Of a stretch of 25,491 bases of DNA, positions 1 through 7,098 are shown piece by piece. Location of the stretch: positions 1 through 25,491 of the forward strand of contig JAEWCE010000118.1 of NCBI GenBank assembly GCA_023390785.1, written 5' to 3'. Source of the DNA: Pseudomonadota bacterium. GTDB taxonomy: Bacteria > Pseudomonadota > Alphaproteobacteria > Rhizobiales > Devosiaceae. The notes under the pieces are model-generated. The model saw nothing but the letters and a program-made list of their open reading frames with translations, searched no databases and was not told the DNA's origin. Position 1 is the stretch's first letter, and each line of letters begins with the position of its first letter. The translations under genes and the position numbers were made by a program.

Positions 1-50
1 ACATCGTCGAAACCGGCAACGAGAGCTGGCGCTTCAAGAACCGCGCCTGA
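1..50 (+). CDS. istB: IstB-like ATP-binding protein of an IS21-family element, C-terminal end only
   Basis: Only the last 15 codons and the TGA stop are in the window; the frame reads IVETGNESWRFKNRA. From memory this matches the usual C-terminus of IS21-family IstB, the AAA+ helper ATPase that works with the IstA transposase. The identification is supported by the IS21-style repeats that follow within 80 bases. The rest of the gene, and presumably istA, lies to the left of the window, so intactness cannot be judged. Confidence 0.7.
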   Translation, partial: IVETGNESWRFKNRA

Positions 51-74
51 GCATCACCGCCCGCCCGAGACCTT

Positions 75-127
75 AGGGGGTCAATATTGCGCGCCGATAG
101 GGGGTCAATCTTCGACGCCGTTTGACA
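75..127. mobile_element. Right terminal repeats and end of an IS21-family insertion sequence
   Basis: Two direct copies of AGGGGGTCAAT start at 75 and 99, 24 bases apart. The second runs through TTCGACGCCG to a terminal TTTGACA ending at about 127. IS21-family ends carry several such GGGGTCAA repeats and finish in CA, so the element boundary is placed at 127. The left end and the target-site duplication are outside the window. Confidence 0.7.
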
Positions 128-249
128 ATGGGAAACCAGGATTCGTGGTCGAGTATGGGATCTGCAGCGACTTCCACTGAGGTCGGGCCGCGATTGACTC
201 CCGAAAGACGGCCCTTCTTCCTGCCTTTCGATCGGTAGCTCTTTGTTGG

Positions 250-849
250 CTAGGCAGTGGTGGCCAACACCAGCACAGCCTGGTAGGCCGCCTCAAGGCT
301 GGCGAGTCCCCCGGCCATCGTGATGGGTGCAGCGTTGTCGGCGATGGCGACCAGCAGCGTTGCGATCGCCTGGGGGGTGGCCCTGCCGCGAATTTCTCTC
401 GACCTCGCAGCGTCCTTGGCGGCATTGAGGAAAAGACGGCTTATCTCGGCCGTGAAGCGGCGCAGGTTGGCCCGGCCTGCCGCCGTCAGCATGTCTTCGT
501 CCTGACGCAGGCGTGAGATCAGGCTCCAGGGGTTTGCCGTATGGCTGGTGGGATTGAAGCTGCGGTACCGCGCACGACTGTAGTCGAGCATGGCAGCGAC
601 CTTCACCGACAGCAGGGTGTCGCTGGGCTCCCAAATTGCCCTTAGCTGCCGCAACGTCTCATCGACGTAGTCGGCCAGCACCTCATCGATCAGTCTGGCT
701 TTGCTGCCGAAATGATAATGCAAGTTGGCGCGCGTCGTGCCGCCCCGTTCAGCGATCTCACCAAAGCTCATGCCGCGGTAGCCGTTCCGAATGAGCAGCT
801 CGAGCGCGAGTTTCTTGAGCACCGTGCGGCTGTTGGCGGGTTGATCCAT
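250..849 (-). CDS. TetR/AcrR-family transcriptional regulator
   Basis: This 199-residue protein has the standard TetR layout. An N-terminal helix-turn-helix spans roughly residues 10-57, with the typical run GGTTRANLHYHFGSKARL around the recognition helix. An all-helical ligand-binding and dimerisation domain follows. It diverges from the triple-Rid gene at 935, and an 8+8-base perfect inverted repeat lies in the 85-base gap, so it most likely represses its neighbour and itself until an effector binds. The effector is unknown; a substrate or intermediate of the downstream pathway is a reasonable inference. The gene ends 122 bases from the IS21 end and appears intact. Confidence 0.9.
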   Translation of the reverse strand: MDQPANSRTVLKKLALELLIRNGYRGMSFGEIAERGGTTRANLHYHFGSKARLIDEVLADYVDETLRQLRAIWEPSDTLLSVKVAAMLDYSRARYRSFNPTSHTANPWSLISRLRQDEDMLTAAGRANLRRFTAEISRLFLNAAKDAARSREIRGRATPQAIATLLVAIADNAAPITMAGGLASLEAAYQAVLVLATTA

Positions 850-897
850 GCAGCAGGCCTAACCCATTTCAAACCCAGGTTACAGATTGACTCGGGC

Positions 898-919
898 TGA
901 CTGACATGCAAGTCAGTCA
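898..919. promoter_or_regulatory. Perfect inverted repeat, probable TetR operator
   Basis: The arms TGACTGAC and GTCAGTCA are perfectly complementary and separated by the six bases ATGCAA. The site lies between the divergent TetR and triple-Rid genes and ends 15 bases before the Rid start codon. Position and symmetry are typical of a TetR dimer site, so binding would block the rightward transcript. Assignment to this TetR protein is inference from location. Confidence 0.7.
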
Positions 920-934
920 TCAACGGAGGGTATC

Positions 935-2131
935 ATGGCCCAGGCACCGAGCGTGGTTCGCAGCGGCAATTTCGTCTTTATCAGCGGCATCATTGCAGCC
1001 GACGCCGCTGGTCGTATCGCGGCAAGTGATGTGAAGGCGCAGACCCGCATCATCTTCGACAAGCTGAAGGTGACGCTGGCAAGCGTCGGCGCGGGGCTCG
1101 AGCACGTCGTCAAGACCAGCATCTACTTCAACTGTCCGGCCGAGCAGCCGGCAATCGATGCCTTCCTGGCCGACGTCGATGCGGTGCGGACCGGCTATTT
1201 CAGCGCGCCCGGGCCGACCACCACCGAGGTGCGTTGTGGCCTTGATACCGAGGGTGCGCTGCTGATGCTCGACGCCTGGGTGGTGATCGGAGGGCGGCGA
1301 GAGGTCATCGCACCGCCGGGGCACTGGAGCTGGGGCAGGACGACGCCATTCGTGCATGGCTGGAAGATCGATGACATGCTGTTCATCGGCGGCCAGCGTT
1401 CGCTCGACAGCAACGGCAAGGTGCTTGGCGTCGGCGACATCGAAATCCAGACCGACGAGTCGTTCCGCAATCTCGATACCATGCTCAGGGCCGGTGGTGG
1501 CGACCGCAACGACTTGATGAGGCAGAACACCTATTTCCGCTTTTTCGGCGAGGGCCGCGAAGTCACCCAGTATTGGGAGAAGATGACCAATGTCCGCCGC
1601 CGCTACATGTCTGTCCCTTCCGCTGCCGGTGCCGGTCTGCGTATCGAAGGCATGCCGAAGCTGGACGAGCTCATCCAGGTCGAGGGGATCGGCGTGCTGG
1701 GGAAGGAACGGCAACGGCTGCAACCGGCCAATCACTGGGACTGGAGCATACCCAACACGCAATTCACGCAGGGTTGGGCGAAGGGGCCGCTCATCTTCAT
1801 CGGCGGGCAGATCTCGGCAGACAACAAGGCCCAGGCCGTCGGCAGGGACATGGAGACCCAAGCCAGAAACGTGTTCCAGTTCATCCGGAACACCCTGGCC
1901 GAGGGCAATTTTGCCGAAGCCGACGTGCAGAAGCTTTACATCTACTTTTACGCCGAGGGCGACTGGGCCGACATTGCGCGTACACGTGCCGACATCGCGC
2001 GCGTGCAGGCCGAATTCTATCCGGGCGACGGACCGGCTGTGACGGCCATACGCGTGGCAGGTTTCGCCTTCGAGAACCTGCTGATCGAAATCGAAGCCTT
2101 TGGCGTTCGCGGGCCTGATGTCCAAGCATGA
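935..2131 (+). CDS. Triple-domain Rid (YjgF/YER057c/UK114) family protein
   Basis: This 398-residue protein appears to contain three consecutive Rid domains, roughly residues 6-118, 125-254 and 261-391. Each ends in the family's final strand (LLMLDAW, LIQVEGI, LIEIEAF). Domains 2 and 3 also share an HWxW...G entry motif (PPGHWSWG, PANHWDWS). Ordinary Rid proteins are about 130 residues and form trimers with active sites at the interfaces, so this may be a single-chain trimer. The arginine that binds the substrate carboxylate in RidA (Arg105 in E. coli) is not at the equivalent place in any domain (T/T/A by my alignment). Canonical 2-aminoacrylate deaminase activity is therefore doubtful. The start has a good GGAGGG site at 925-930. 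The gene overlaps the next by 14 bases, implying translational coupling. Confidence 0.85.
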   Translation: MAQAPSVVRSGNFVFISGIIAADAAGRIAASDVKAQTRIIFDKLKVTLASVGAGLEHVVKTSIYFNCPAEQPAIDAFLADVDAVRTGYFSAPGPTTTEVRCGLDTEGALLMLDAWVVIGGRREVIAPPGHWSWGRTTPFVHGWKIDDMLFIGGQRSLDSNGKVLGVGDIEIQTDESFRNLDTMLRAGGGDRNDLMRQNTYFRFFGEGREVTQYWEKMTNVRRRYMSVPSAAGAGLRIEGMPKLDELIQVEGIGVLGKERQRLQPANHWDWSIPNTQFTQGWAKGPLIFIGGQISADNKAQAVGRDMETQARNVFQFIRNTLAEGNFAEADVQKLYIYFYAEGDWADIARTRADIARVQAEFYPGDGPAVTAIRVAGFAFENLLIEIEAFGVRGPDVQA

Positions 2132-3275
2132 TTTCACGTTGGACGAGTTCGCGGACCGACATCGGCGGTTGGCGGCAGCGATGCAACGTGCGGAACTGGA
2201 CTGGCTGGTTGTCGTTCATCCGGCCTCGATCCACTGGCTGACCGGAAGCGAGGCCAAGAGCTACCAGGAGTTCCAATGCGTCCTGTTCGGCGCGGAACCG
2301 GGGCTTGCGGCGGCCTTCGTCCGGGCCGGCGAAGTCAACGAGATGCAAGCGGATTCCATGGCCCCGCGCATCGTGGGGTGGGGTGGTGGCGTCGCCGAGG
2401 ACCCGATCGTCGCGCTTTCGGCGCTGGTGCAGCAATTGGGGCTACCCGGCCGGCGCATCGGGTTGGAGGTGCCGGGATACTACCTGCATCCGTATCACTA
2501 CCTCGGGCTAATCGAGCTTTTCGGGCCGGATCGCGTGAGCGATGCGTCCGCGCTGATCGGCGACCTCCGGCTTGTCAAGTCGCAGGCCGAGATTGCCTAC
2601 ATTCGGGAGGCCGCAGCGTTTGCCGACCACGGCATGACGGTCTTCCGGCAGCACCTTGCGGCAGGATGCGCCGAATTGGATCTCGCCGGCCATGTCACCG
2701 GCGCACTTCTGCTTGCGGGCAGCGGCATTGCGGCAAGCCCGATCAACCTCGTCTCAGGTCCACGCTCCGCTTTCAGTCACGGTGCACCCACCACGCGGCG
2801 CCTGATGCCGGGCGACACCGGCAACGTGGAGTTCGGTGCAACGTCGCATCGCTACACCGCGACCATTGGACGGCAGTTCAGTCTGGGGTCGCCATCGGCG
2901 CGGTTGCTCGATCTCTATGACATCGTGCGCGACGCCTCGGATGCGATGATCGCCGCCATTCGAGACGGCGTTTCGGCCGCCGATGTTCACAATGTCGCCC
3001 GCCGGGTGATCGCGGACGCCGGCCTCGATGACTATCGCGTGCACTTGTCCGGATACAGTATCGGTCCTGGTTTTCCGCCCAGCTGGGCCGAGCCACTCTA
3101 CCTACTCGAGGATAGCCGGCATGTGCTGCGGACCAATATGGTGGTCACGATCGAGCCGCCGGTCTTCATTGGTCCCGAACGTATCGGGGTCCGCATTATC
3201 GACAATGTGCTGGTTACCGAGCGCGGAGCCGAGCTCCTCGCCCGCGATCCGCGGGATCTTGTCGTGGTCGGCTAG
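2118..3275 (+). CDS. M24-family creatinase/ectoine-hydrolase-like protein (DoeA/EutD-like)
   Basis: This 385-residue protein has the two-domain M24B layout: an N-terminal domain to about residue 150, then a pita-bread catalytic domain. Four of the five metal ligands of prolidase and aminopeptidase P seem lost. The two Asp positions are E238 and T248, the His position is in SGYSIG (Y313), and the last Glu is in VRIID. H221 (FSHGAP) and E346 (TIEPP) remain, as in metal-free creatinase, whose catalytic His and Glu lie in comparable places. The GYSIGPGFPPSWAE run recalls ectoine hydrolase. A C-N hydrolase acting on a small cyclic or amide compound is therefore more likely than a peptidase. ATG 2118 was chosen; a TTG at 2100 is possible. 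The neighbouring deacylase and PLP lyase favour an ectoine-like substrate. Confidence 0.8.
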   Translation: MSKHDFTLDEFADRHRRLAAAMQRAELDWLVVVHPASIHWLTGSEAKSYQEFQCVLFGAEPGLAAAFVRAGEVNEMQADSMAPRIVGWGGGVAEDPIVALSALVQQLGLPGRRIGLEVPGYYLHPYHYLGLIELFGPDRVSDASALIGDLRLVKSQAEIAYIREAAAFADHGMTVFRQHLAAGCAELDLAGHVTGALLLAGSGIAASPINLVSGPRSAFSHGAPTTRRLMPGDTGNVEFGATSHRYTATIGRQFSLGSPSARLLDLYDIVRDASDAMIAAIRDGVSAADVHNVARRVIADAGLDDYRVHLSGYSIGPGFPPSWAEPLYLLEDSRHVLRTNMVVTIEPPVFIGPERIGVRIIDNVLVTERGAELLARDPRDLVVVG

Positions 3276-4066
3276 CCGGTCACCCCCGGCGGCACGTATG
3301 CGCTGAGTTCGCGCGCAATGTCGTTGCAGGCCAGCTTCAGTCGGCCGAGCATCGCCTGGAAGTTTGGGGGGTTGCTGCGGCGTGTCACGGCGGCAACCGT
3401 GACACATGCGATCGCACGACCGTCGCCCAGCACGATCGGGCACACCACGTCGGTCACCCCGACGATGTCTCGGCTTTCATGGATGATCGATCCCTCGCGG
3501 CGTACCCTCTCAAGGTCAGCGGCGAGAGCTGTTGGGTCGGGCCGCTCGCGCATCAGTGCGAAGCATTCGGCGATCATTTGCCGGCGTACGGCCTCAGGCT
3601 GAAACGCCATCAACACCAGACCGGAATGCGCATCGGCGAGCGGCCGCCGATAGCCGAGCTTGAGGGCAAAGTTCATGTCGGCCCCGCCCGACGTCGCCGC
3701 GATGATGACGGTCTCGCCGCGATGCGCGACCACCAGGTGGGCAGCCTGGTGAACCTCGGCGGCGAAACGCTCGACGATGGGCGCAGCGACGCTGACAAGG
3801 TCGCGCGCCCGCGCCGTCTGCATGCCGAGGCCGAACAGCTTGTTGGAAAGCGTCAGCTCGTCGGTGTTGGCCTCGCGCTGCAGATAGCCGCGTTCGAGGA
3901 GCACATGCACCATGCGGAAGATTTCGTTCTTCGAGCGCCCCAGCTCTTCGGCGATCTGCCGCGTGCCCAGCGGCCGGCCAGTTCGTGCGAGAAGCTCGAG
4001 GATGTCGAGCCCCTTCTCGAGCGCTGGAGCACTGTAGCTCGTCCGCTCCGCTATCGTTTCATCCAT
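3272..4066 (-). CDS. IclR-family transcriptional regulator
   Basis: This 264-residue protein has an N-terminal winged helix-turn-helix (SAPALEKGLDILELLA, then GTRQIAEELGRSKNEIFRMV). A C-terminal IclR effector domain of about 180 residues follows. The start at 4066 gives the normal family length; upstream in-frame starts to 4165 would add an untypical basic tail. It diverges from the importer operon at 4168 and its stop codon overlaps that of the M24 gene in the bases CTAG. IclR proteins commonly sense a substrate or intermediate of an adjacent catabolic pathway, and control of the importer and enzyme genes is inferred from position. Confidence 0.9.
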   Translation of the reverse strand: MDETIAERTSYSAPALEKGLDILELLARTGRPLGTRQIAEELGRSKNEIFRMVHVLLERGYLQREANTDELTLSNKLFGLGMQTARARDLVSVAAPIVERFAAEVHQAAHLVVAHRGETVIIAATSGGADMNFALKLGYRRPLADAHSGLVLMAFQPEAVRRQMIAECFALMRERPDPTALAADLERVRREGSIIHESRDIVGVTDVVCPIVLGDGRAIACVTVAAVTRRSNPPNFQAMLGRLKLACNDIARELSAYVPPGVTG

Positions 4067-4143
4067 GACGCTTGACTCCGTATGTGAAGCGCATAGGCTA
4101 CCCTCAAGTCTGACGACGCGACAGCTAGCGCGTTTCGGAGGTC

Positions 4144-4163
4144 GGAGTAAGAGGGTGTACTCC
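4144..4163. promoter_or_regulatory. Inverted repeat over the leader of the importer operon
   Basis: GGAGTA and TACTCC form a perfect six-base inverted repeat with an eight-base spacer. It ends four bases before the ATG at 4168 and encloses the likely ribosome binding site AGAGGG. It could be an operator for the divergent IclR protein or an RNA hairpin limiting translation of the first permease. A six-base repeat can arise by chance, so this is only a candidate. Confidence 0.35.
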
Positions 4164-4167
4164 ACTG

Positions 4168-4839
4168 ATGAGCTACAATTTCAGATTTAGCGCGCTGGCG
4201 CCATACACCGGGGAGATCATCCGGGGTGTGTTTCTGACGCTTCAGCTGTCGCTGATCACCATGTTGATCGGCCTTGCCATCGGATTGCTGGTGGCACTCG
4301 GCACCACCAGCCAGCGCGCGTCCATTCGCGTTCCGGTGCGGGTCTATGTCGAGGCAATCCGCAACACGCCGCTGCTCGTTCAGCTCTTTATCGTGTTTTT
4401 CGGCTTGCCGAGCCTGGGTATCCGGCTCGATGCCAACCTCGCCGCCATTATCGGCCTGTCGATGAACGTCGGCGCCTACTGCGGTGAAATCCTCCGCGCT
4501 GGCTTCGAGTCGATCCGCCCGAGCCAGATCGAAGCAGGGCGGGCGCTTGGCCTGACAGCCGGGCAGACGTTCCGGAGCGTGGTGCTGTACCAGGCGATCA
4601 AGGCCATCTATCCCGCGCTGACCAGCCAATTCGTGCTTCTGCTGCTCGCCACGAGCGTCGTGTCGTCGATTGGAGCGACCGAGCTTTTCCACCAGGCCGC
4701 CTTCATCGACTCGCGCACTTATCGGTCATTCGAGACCTATGCGCTGATCACCTTGGCGTACTTGGCGATGACCCTCGTCATTCGTGCGATGTTTTCTGCC
4801 TTCTACTGGGTGGTCTTCGTACGGAGGCCGCATCCATGA
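4168..4839 (+). CDS. Polar-amino-acid-type ABC transporter permease, first subunit
   Basis: This 223-residue integral membrane protein belongs to the HisM/GlnP permease family. It has about five hydrophobic segments, the family run RNTPLLVQLFIVFFGLP near residues 65-80, and the cytoplasmic EAA loop EAGRALGLTAGQTFR that docks on the ATPase. It is the first gene of a five- or six-gene plus-strand operon and overlaps the second permease by four bases (ATGA). With the next three genes it makes a complete importer of the Ehu/His/Gln type. Substrate cannot be read from the permease, but the enzymes downstream suggest an ectoine-like or modified amino compound. Confidence 0.92.
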   Translation: MSYNFRFSALAPYTGEIIRGVFLTLQLSLITMLIGLAIGLLVALGTTSQRASIRVPVRVYVEAIRNTPLLVQLFIVFFGLPSLGIRLDANLAAIIGLSMNVGAYCGEILRAGFESIRPSQIEAGRALGLTAGQTFRSVVLYQAIKAIYPALTSQFVLLLLATSVVSSIGATELFHQAAFIDSRTYRSFETYALITLAYLAMTLVIRAMFSAFYWVVFVRRPHP

Positions 4840-5486
4840 CCCGCGCATTCAGCAGTGCCGACGTCGTCTACCTGATCGAAGCCGCGCGATGGACCATTGC
4901 ACTGGCGCTGGTGGCTATCGTCGGTGGCGGACTTCTGGGTCTGGTCGTCGCGGTATTCCGCACCGTGCCCTTCCGTCCACTCAACTGGCTGGCCAGCGCC
5001 TACGTCAACCTGATCCAGGGAACGCCGCTGCTCGGCCAACTTTTCCTGTTCTTCTTCGGTCTGCCGCTGTTCAGGATCCAAGTCGATCCGTGGGTTGCTG
5101 CCGCCCTGGCTCTATCGCTCTATTCTGCCGCGTTTCTGGGTGAGATATGGCGCGGCAGCCTGCAATCGGTGTCGAAGCGCCAGTGGGAGGCCGCATCGGC
5201 GCTGGGCATGCCCTATCGGCAGCAGTTGGCCTACGTCGTGCTGCCCCAGGCCGTGCGCATCTCGGTTGCCCCGACGGTCGGCTTTCTCATGCAACTGGTG
5301 AAGGATACGTCACTGACCGCGCTCATCGGCTTTGTCGAGCTGACGCGCGCCAGCCAGATCATCACCGCCGCCACGTTCGCGCCGTTGCCGGTCTACGGCA
5401 CGGCCGCGCTCATCTACTTCGTAATCTGCTTCAGCCTCGCACGGCTAAGCGCGCGCCTCGAGAGGAGACCGCATGCCGCTCGTTGA
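4836..5486 (+). CDS. Polar-amino-acid-type ABC transporter permease, second subunit
   Basis: This 216-residue HisQ/HisM-family permease is homologous to the preceding one. It carries QGTPLLGQLFLFFFGLP in the first third and the EAA loop EAASALGMPYRQQLAYVVLPQA in the middle. Two different permeases imply a heterodimeric channel, as in histidine and ectoine (EhuCD) systems. The start overlaps the preceding stop by four bases and the end overlaps the ATPase gene by 14 bases, so the three are translationally coupled. The C-terminus is short and basic, as usual for the family. Confidence 0.92.
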   Translation: MTRAFSSADVVYLIEAARWTIALALVAIVGGGLLGLVVAVFRTVPFRPLNWLASAYVNLIQGTPLLGQLFLFFFGLPLFRIQVDPWVAAALALSLYSAAFLGEIWRGSLQSVSKRQWEAASALGMPYRQQLAYVVLPQAVRISVAPTVGFLMQLVKDTSLTALIGFVELTRASQIITAATFAPLPVYGTAALIYFVICFSLARLSARLERRPHAAR

Positions 5487-6204
5487 GCTCCGCGACGTGC
5501 ACAAGCGCTTCGGCATGGTGGAAGTGCTGAAGGGTGTTTCACTGTCGCTCGAGAAAGGCGAAATCATCGCCGTCATCGGCCGCTCCGGCTCGGGCAAGTC
5601 GACGATGCTGCGCTGTGTCAATGGCCTGGAGAAAGTCCAGTCGGGCACCATCATGGTCGACGGGATCCAGGTGACGGCGCCGAACGCCGACCTCAACCTG
5701 CTGCGGCAGCGGGCCGGAATGGTGTTTCAAAGCTACAATCTCTTTCCGCATCTCTCCGTGGAGCGCAACGTCACGCTGGCACTGCGGAAGGTCAAAAAGC
5801 TGCCGGATGAGGCCGCTCGCGACATCGCCCGCAAGATGGTCGAGAAGGTTGGGCTGGCGGACAAACTCCATGCCTACCCGGACGAGCTGTCGGGTGGTCA
5901 GCAGCAGCGTGTTGCCATCGCGCGTTCGCTTGCCATGCAACCTACGCTGATGCTGTTCGACGAGATTACCTCGGCCCTCGATCCCGAACTCGTGGGCGAG
6001 GTCCTGCGGGTGCTGGAGGGCGTTGCCGCCGAAGGCATGACCATGATGCTCGTCACGCACGAAATGAACTTTGCCAAGAACGTCGCCGATCGGGTGATTT
6101 TCATGCACCAGGGCCGCATCCACGAGGACGGCCCGGCGCGCGAGACCCTGCTCGAGCCCCGTACCGCGGAACTCAGGAACTTCCTGAGTGCGGTGTTGCA
6201 CTAG
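5473..6204 (+). CDS. Polar-amino-acid ABC transporter ATP-binding protein
   Basis: This 243-residue cytoplasmic ATPase is of the GlnQ/HisP class. It has Walker A GRSGSGKST at residues 36-44, the signature LSGGQQQR near residue 140, Walker B LMLFDEITSALDPE, and the switch histidine in VTHEMNFA. All catalytic elements are present, so it should be active. It powers uptake through the two permeases upstream. Length and motif order match the family exactly. The start lies inside the end of the second permease gene. Confidence 0.95.
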   Translation: MPLVELRDVHKRFGMVEVLKGVSLSLEKGEIIAVIGRSGSGKSTMLRCVNGLEKVQSGTIMVDGIQVTAPNADLNLLRQRAGMVFQSYNLFPHLSVERNVTLALRKVKKLPDEAARDIARKMVEKVGLADKLHAYPDELSGGQQQRVAIARSLAMQPTLMLFDEITSALDPELVGEVLRVLEGVAAEGMTMMLVTHEMNFAKNVADRVIFMHQGRIHEDGPARETLLEPRTAELRNFLSAVLH

Positions 6205-6241
6205 CCGAGATCGATCACTCAAGACCCACAGGGGGACTATC

Positions 6242-7030
6242 ATGTTGAAGCATCTCTCCAGGATCGTTGCAGCCGTGCTCCTGGCCGGCGCTGTCTCCGT
6301 CGTACCCGCGGTTGCTGCCGACCTGCAGCAGATCATCGCCTCGGGTAAAGTCCGCATCGGCGTGCCGGTGGACGTGCCACCCTTCGGCTCGAACGATGCC
6401 AGCAACCAGCCGGTTGGTCTCGATGTCGACATGGCCAACAACATCGCCAAGGCGCTGGGCGTACAAGTCGAGCTGCAGCAGATCACCGGAGCCAACCGCA
6501 TCCCGTATCTCGTGACCGACAAGCTCGACATCGTCATCGCCGCCATGGGAGCAACGCCCGAACGGGCGCTGCAGATCGACTTTACCTCGCCCTATGCCGC
6601 GCTCTCGGTCGGTGTGTTCGGGCCCGACAGCATTGGCGTGACCAAGCCTGAGGAACTGACCAACCAGACCATCGCGGTCGCCCGCGGAACCACGCAGGAC
6701 CTGCTGCTCACCGCCGCAGCGCCCAATGCCAATATCCAGCGCTTCGACGATGATGCTACGGCGGCAGCGGCCTTCACCTCGGGGCAGGCGCAGTTGCTTG
6801 CCACGGCTGATGTGGTGGCCAAGGACATGATGGACAAAAATCCGAACGTGCAGCTCAAGCCGAAGTTCATCCTGCAATTTTCGCCCTGCTATATCGGCGT
6901 GCAGCAGGGCGCGCCGGAGCTGCTGCACTGGCTGAATACCTACATTCACCTCGGCATGCTCGATGGCTCGCTCTCGAAGTTGTCGGAAAAGTGGATTGGC
7001 ACGAAGCTGCCCGCGCTGCCGACCATCTGA
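6242..7030 (+). CDS. Periplasmic amino-acid-type substrate-binding protein of the ABC importer
   Basis: This 262-residue protein has a clear Sec signal peptide: basic MLKHLSR, a hydrophobic core and an AVA cleavage site near residue 25. The mature protein begins with the SBP family run ASGKVRIGVPVDVPPFG, followed by GLDVDMANNIAKALG and LDIVIAAMGATPERALQIDFTSPY, as in family 3 solute-binding proteins. It delivers substrate to the two permeases. The start at 6242 is preferred because GGGGGA lies about six bases upstream and the signal peptide begins there; an in-frame ATG at 6188 would add an untypical tail. It appears related to EhuB, but ligand residues were not resolved. Confidence 0.92.
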   Translation: MLKHLSRIVAAVLLAGAVSVVPAVAADLQQIIASGKVRIGVPVDVPPFGSNDASNQPVGLDVDMANNIAKALGVQVELQQITGANRIPYLVTDKLDIVIAAMGATPERALQIDFTSPYAALSVGVFGPDSIGVTKPEELTNQTIAVARGTTQDLLLTAAAPNANIQRFDDDATAAAAFTSGQAQLLATADVVAKDMMDKNPNVQLKPKFILQFSPCYIGVQQGAPELLHWLNTYIHLGMLDGSLSKLSEKWIGTKLPALPTI

Positions 7031-7040
7031 TCACACCCAC

Positions 7041-7066
7041 GCGGGGAGCCGGCCTCGGCTCTCCGC
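7041..7066 (+). promoter_or_regulatory. Strong hairpin downstream of the binding-protein gene
   Basis: An 11-base-pair stem (7041-7051 with 7056-7066, one G-U pair) closes a four-base loop, 10 bases after the SBP stop codon. No T tract follows, so it is not a classical terminator. Stable hairpins behind binding-protein genes often block 3' exonucleases and raise SBP mRNA over downstream genes; that role is inferred here. Confidence 0.55.
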
Positions 7067-7098
7067 GCCTCATCAACATTGTTCCGAGATTGGCTCGC

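Noticed and set aside
920..2137. 405-codon open frame on the minus strand across the triple-Rid gene
   Set aside because: It is the antisense shadow of a strongly supported gene; its protein is rich in His, Arg and Pro and shows no domain.
5539..6546. 335-codon open frame on the minus strand across the ATPase and binding-protein genes
   Set aside because: It crosses two clearly real genes on the other strand and has no recognisable domain; long antisense frames are expected at this GC content.
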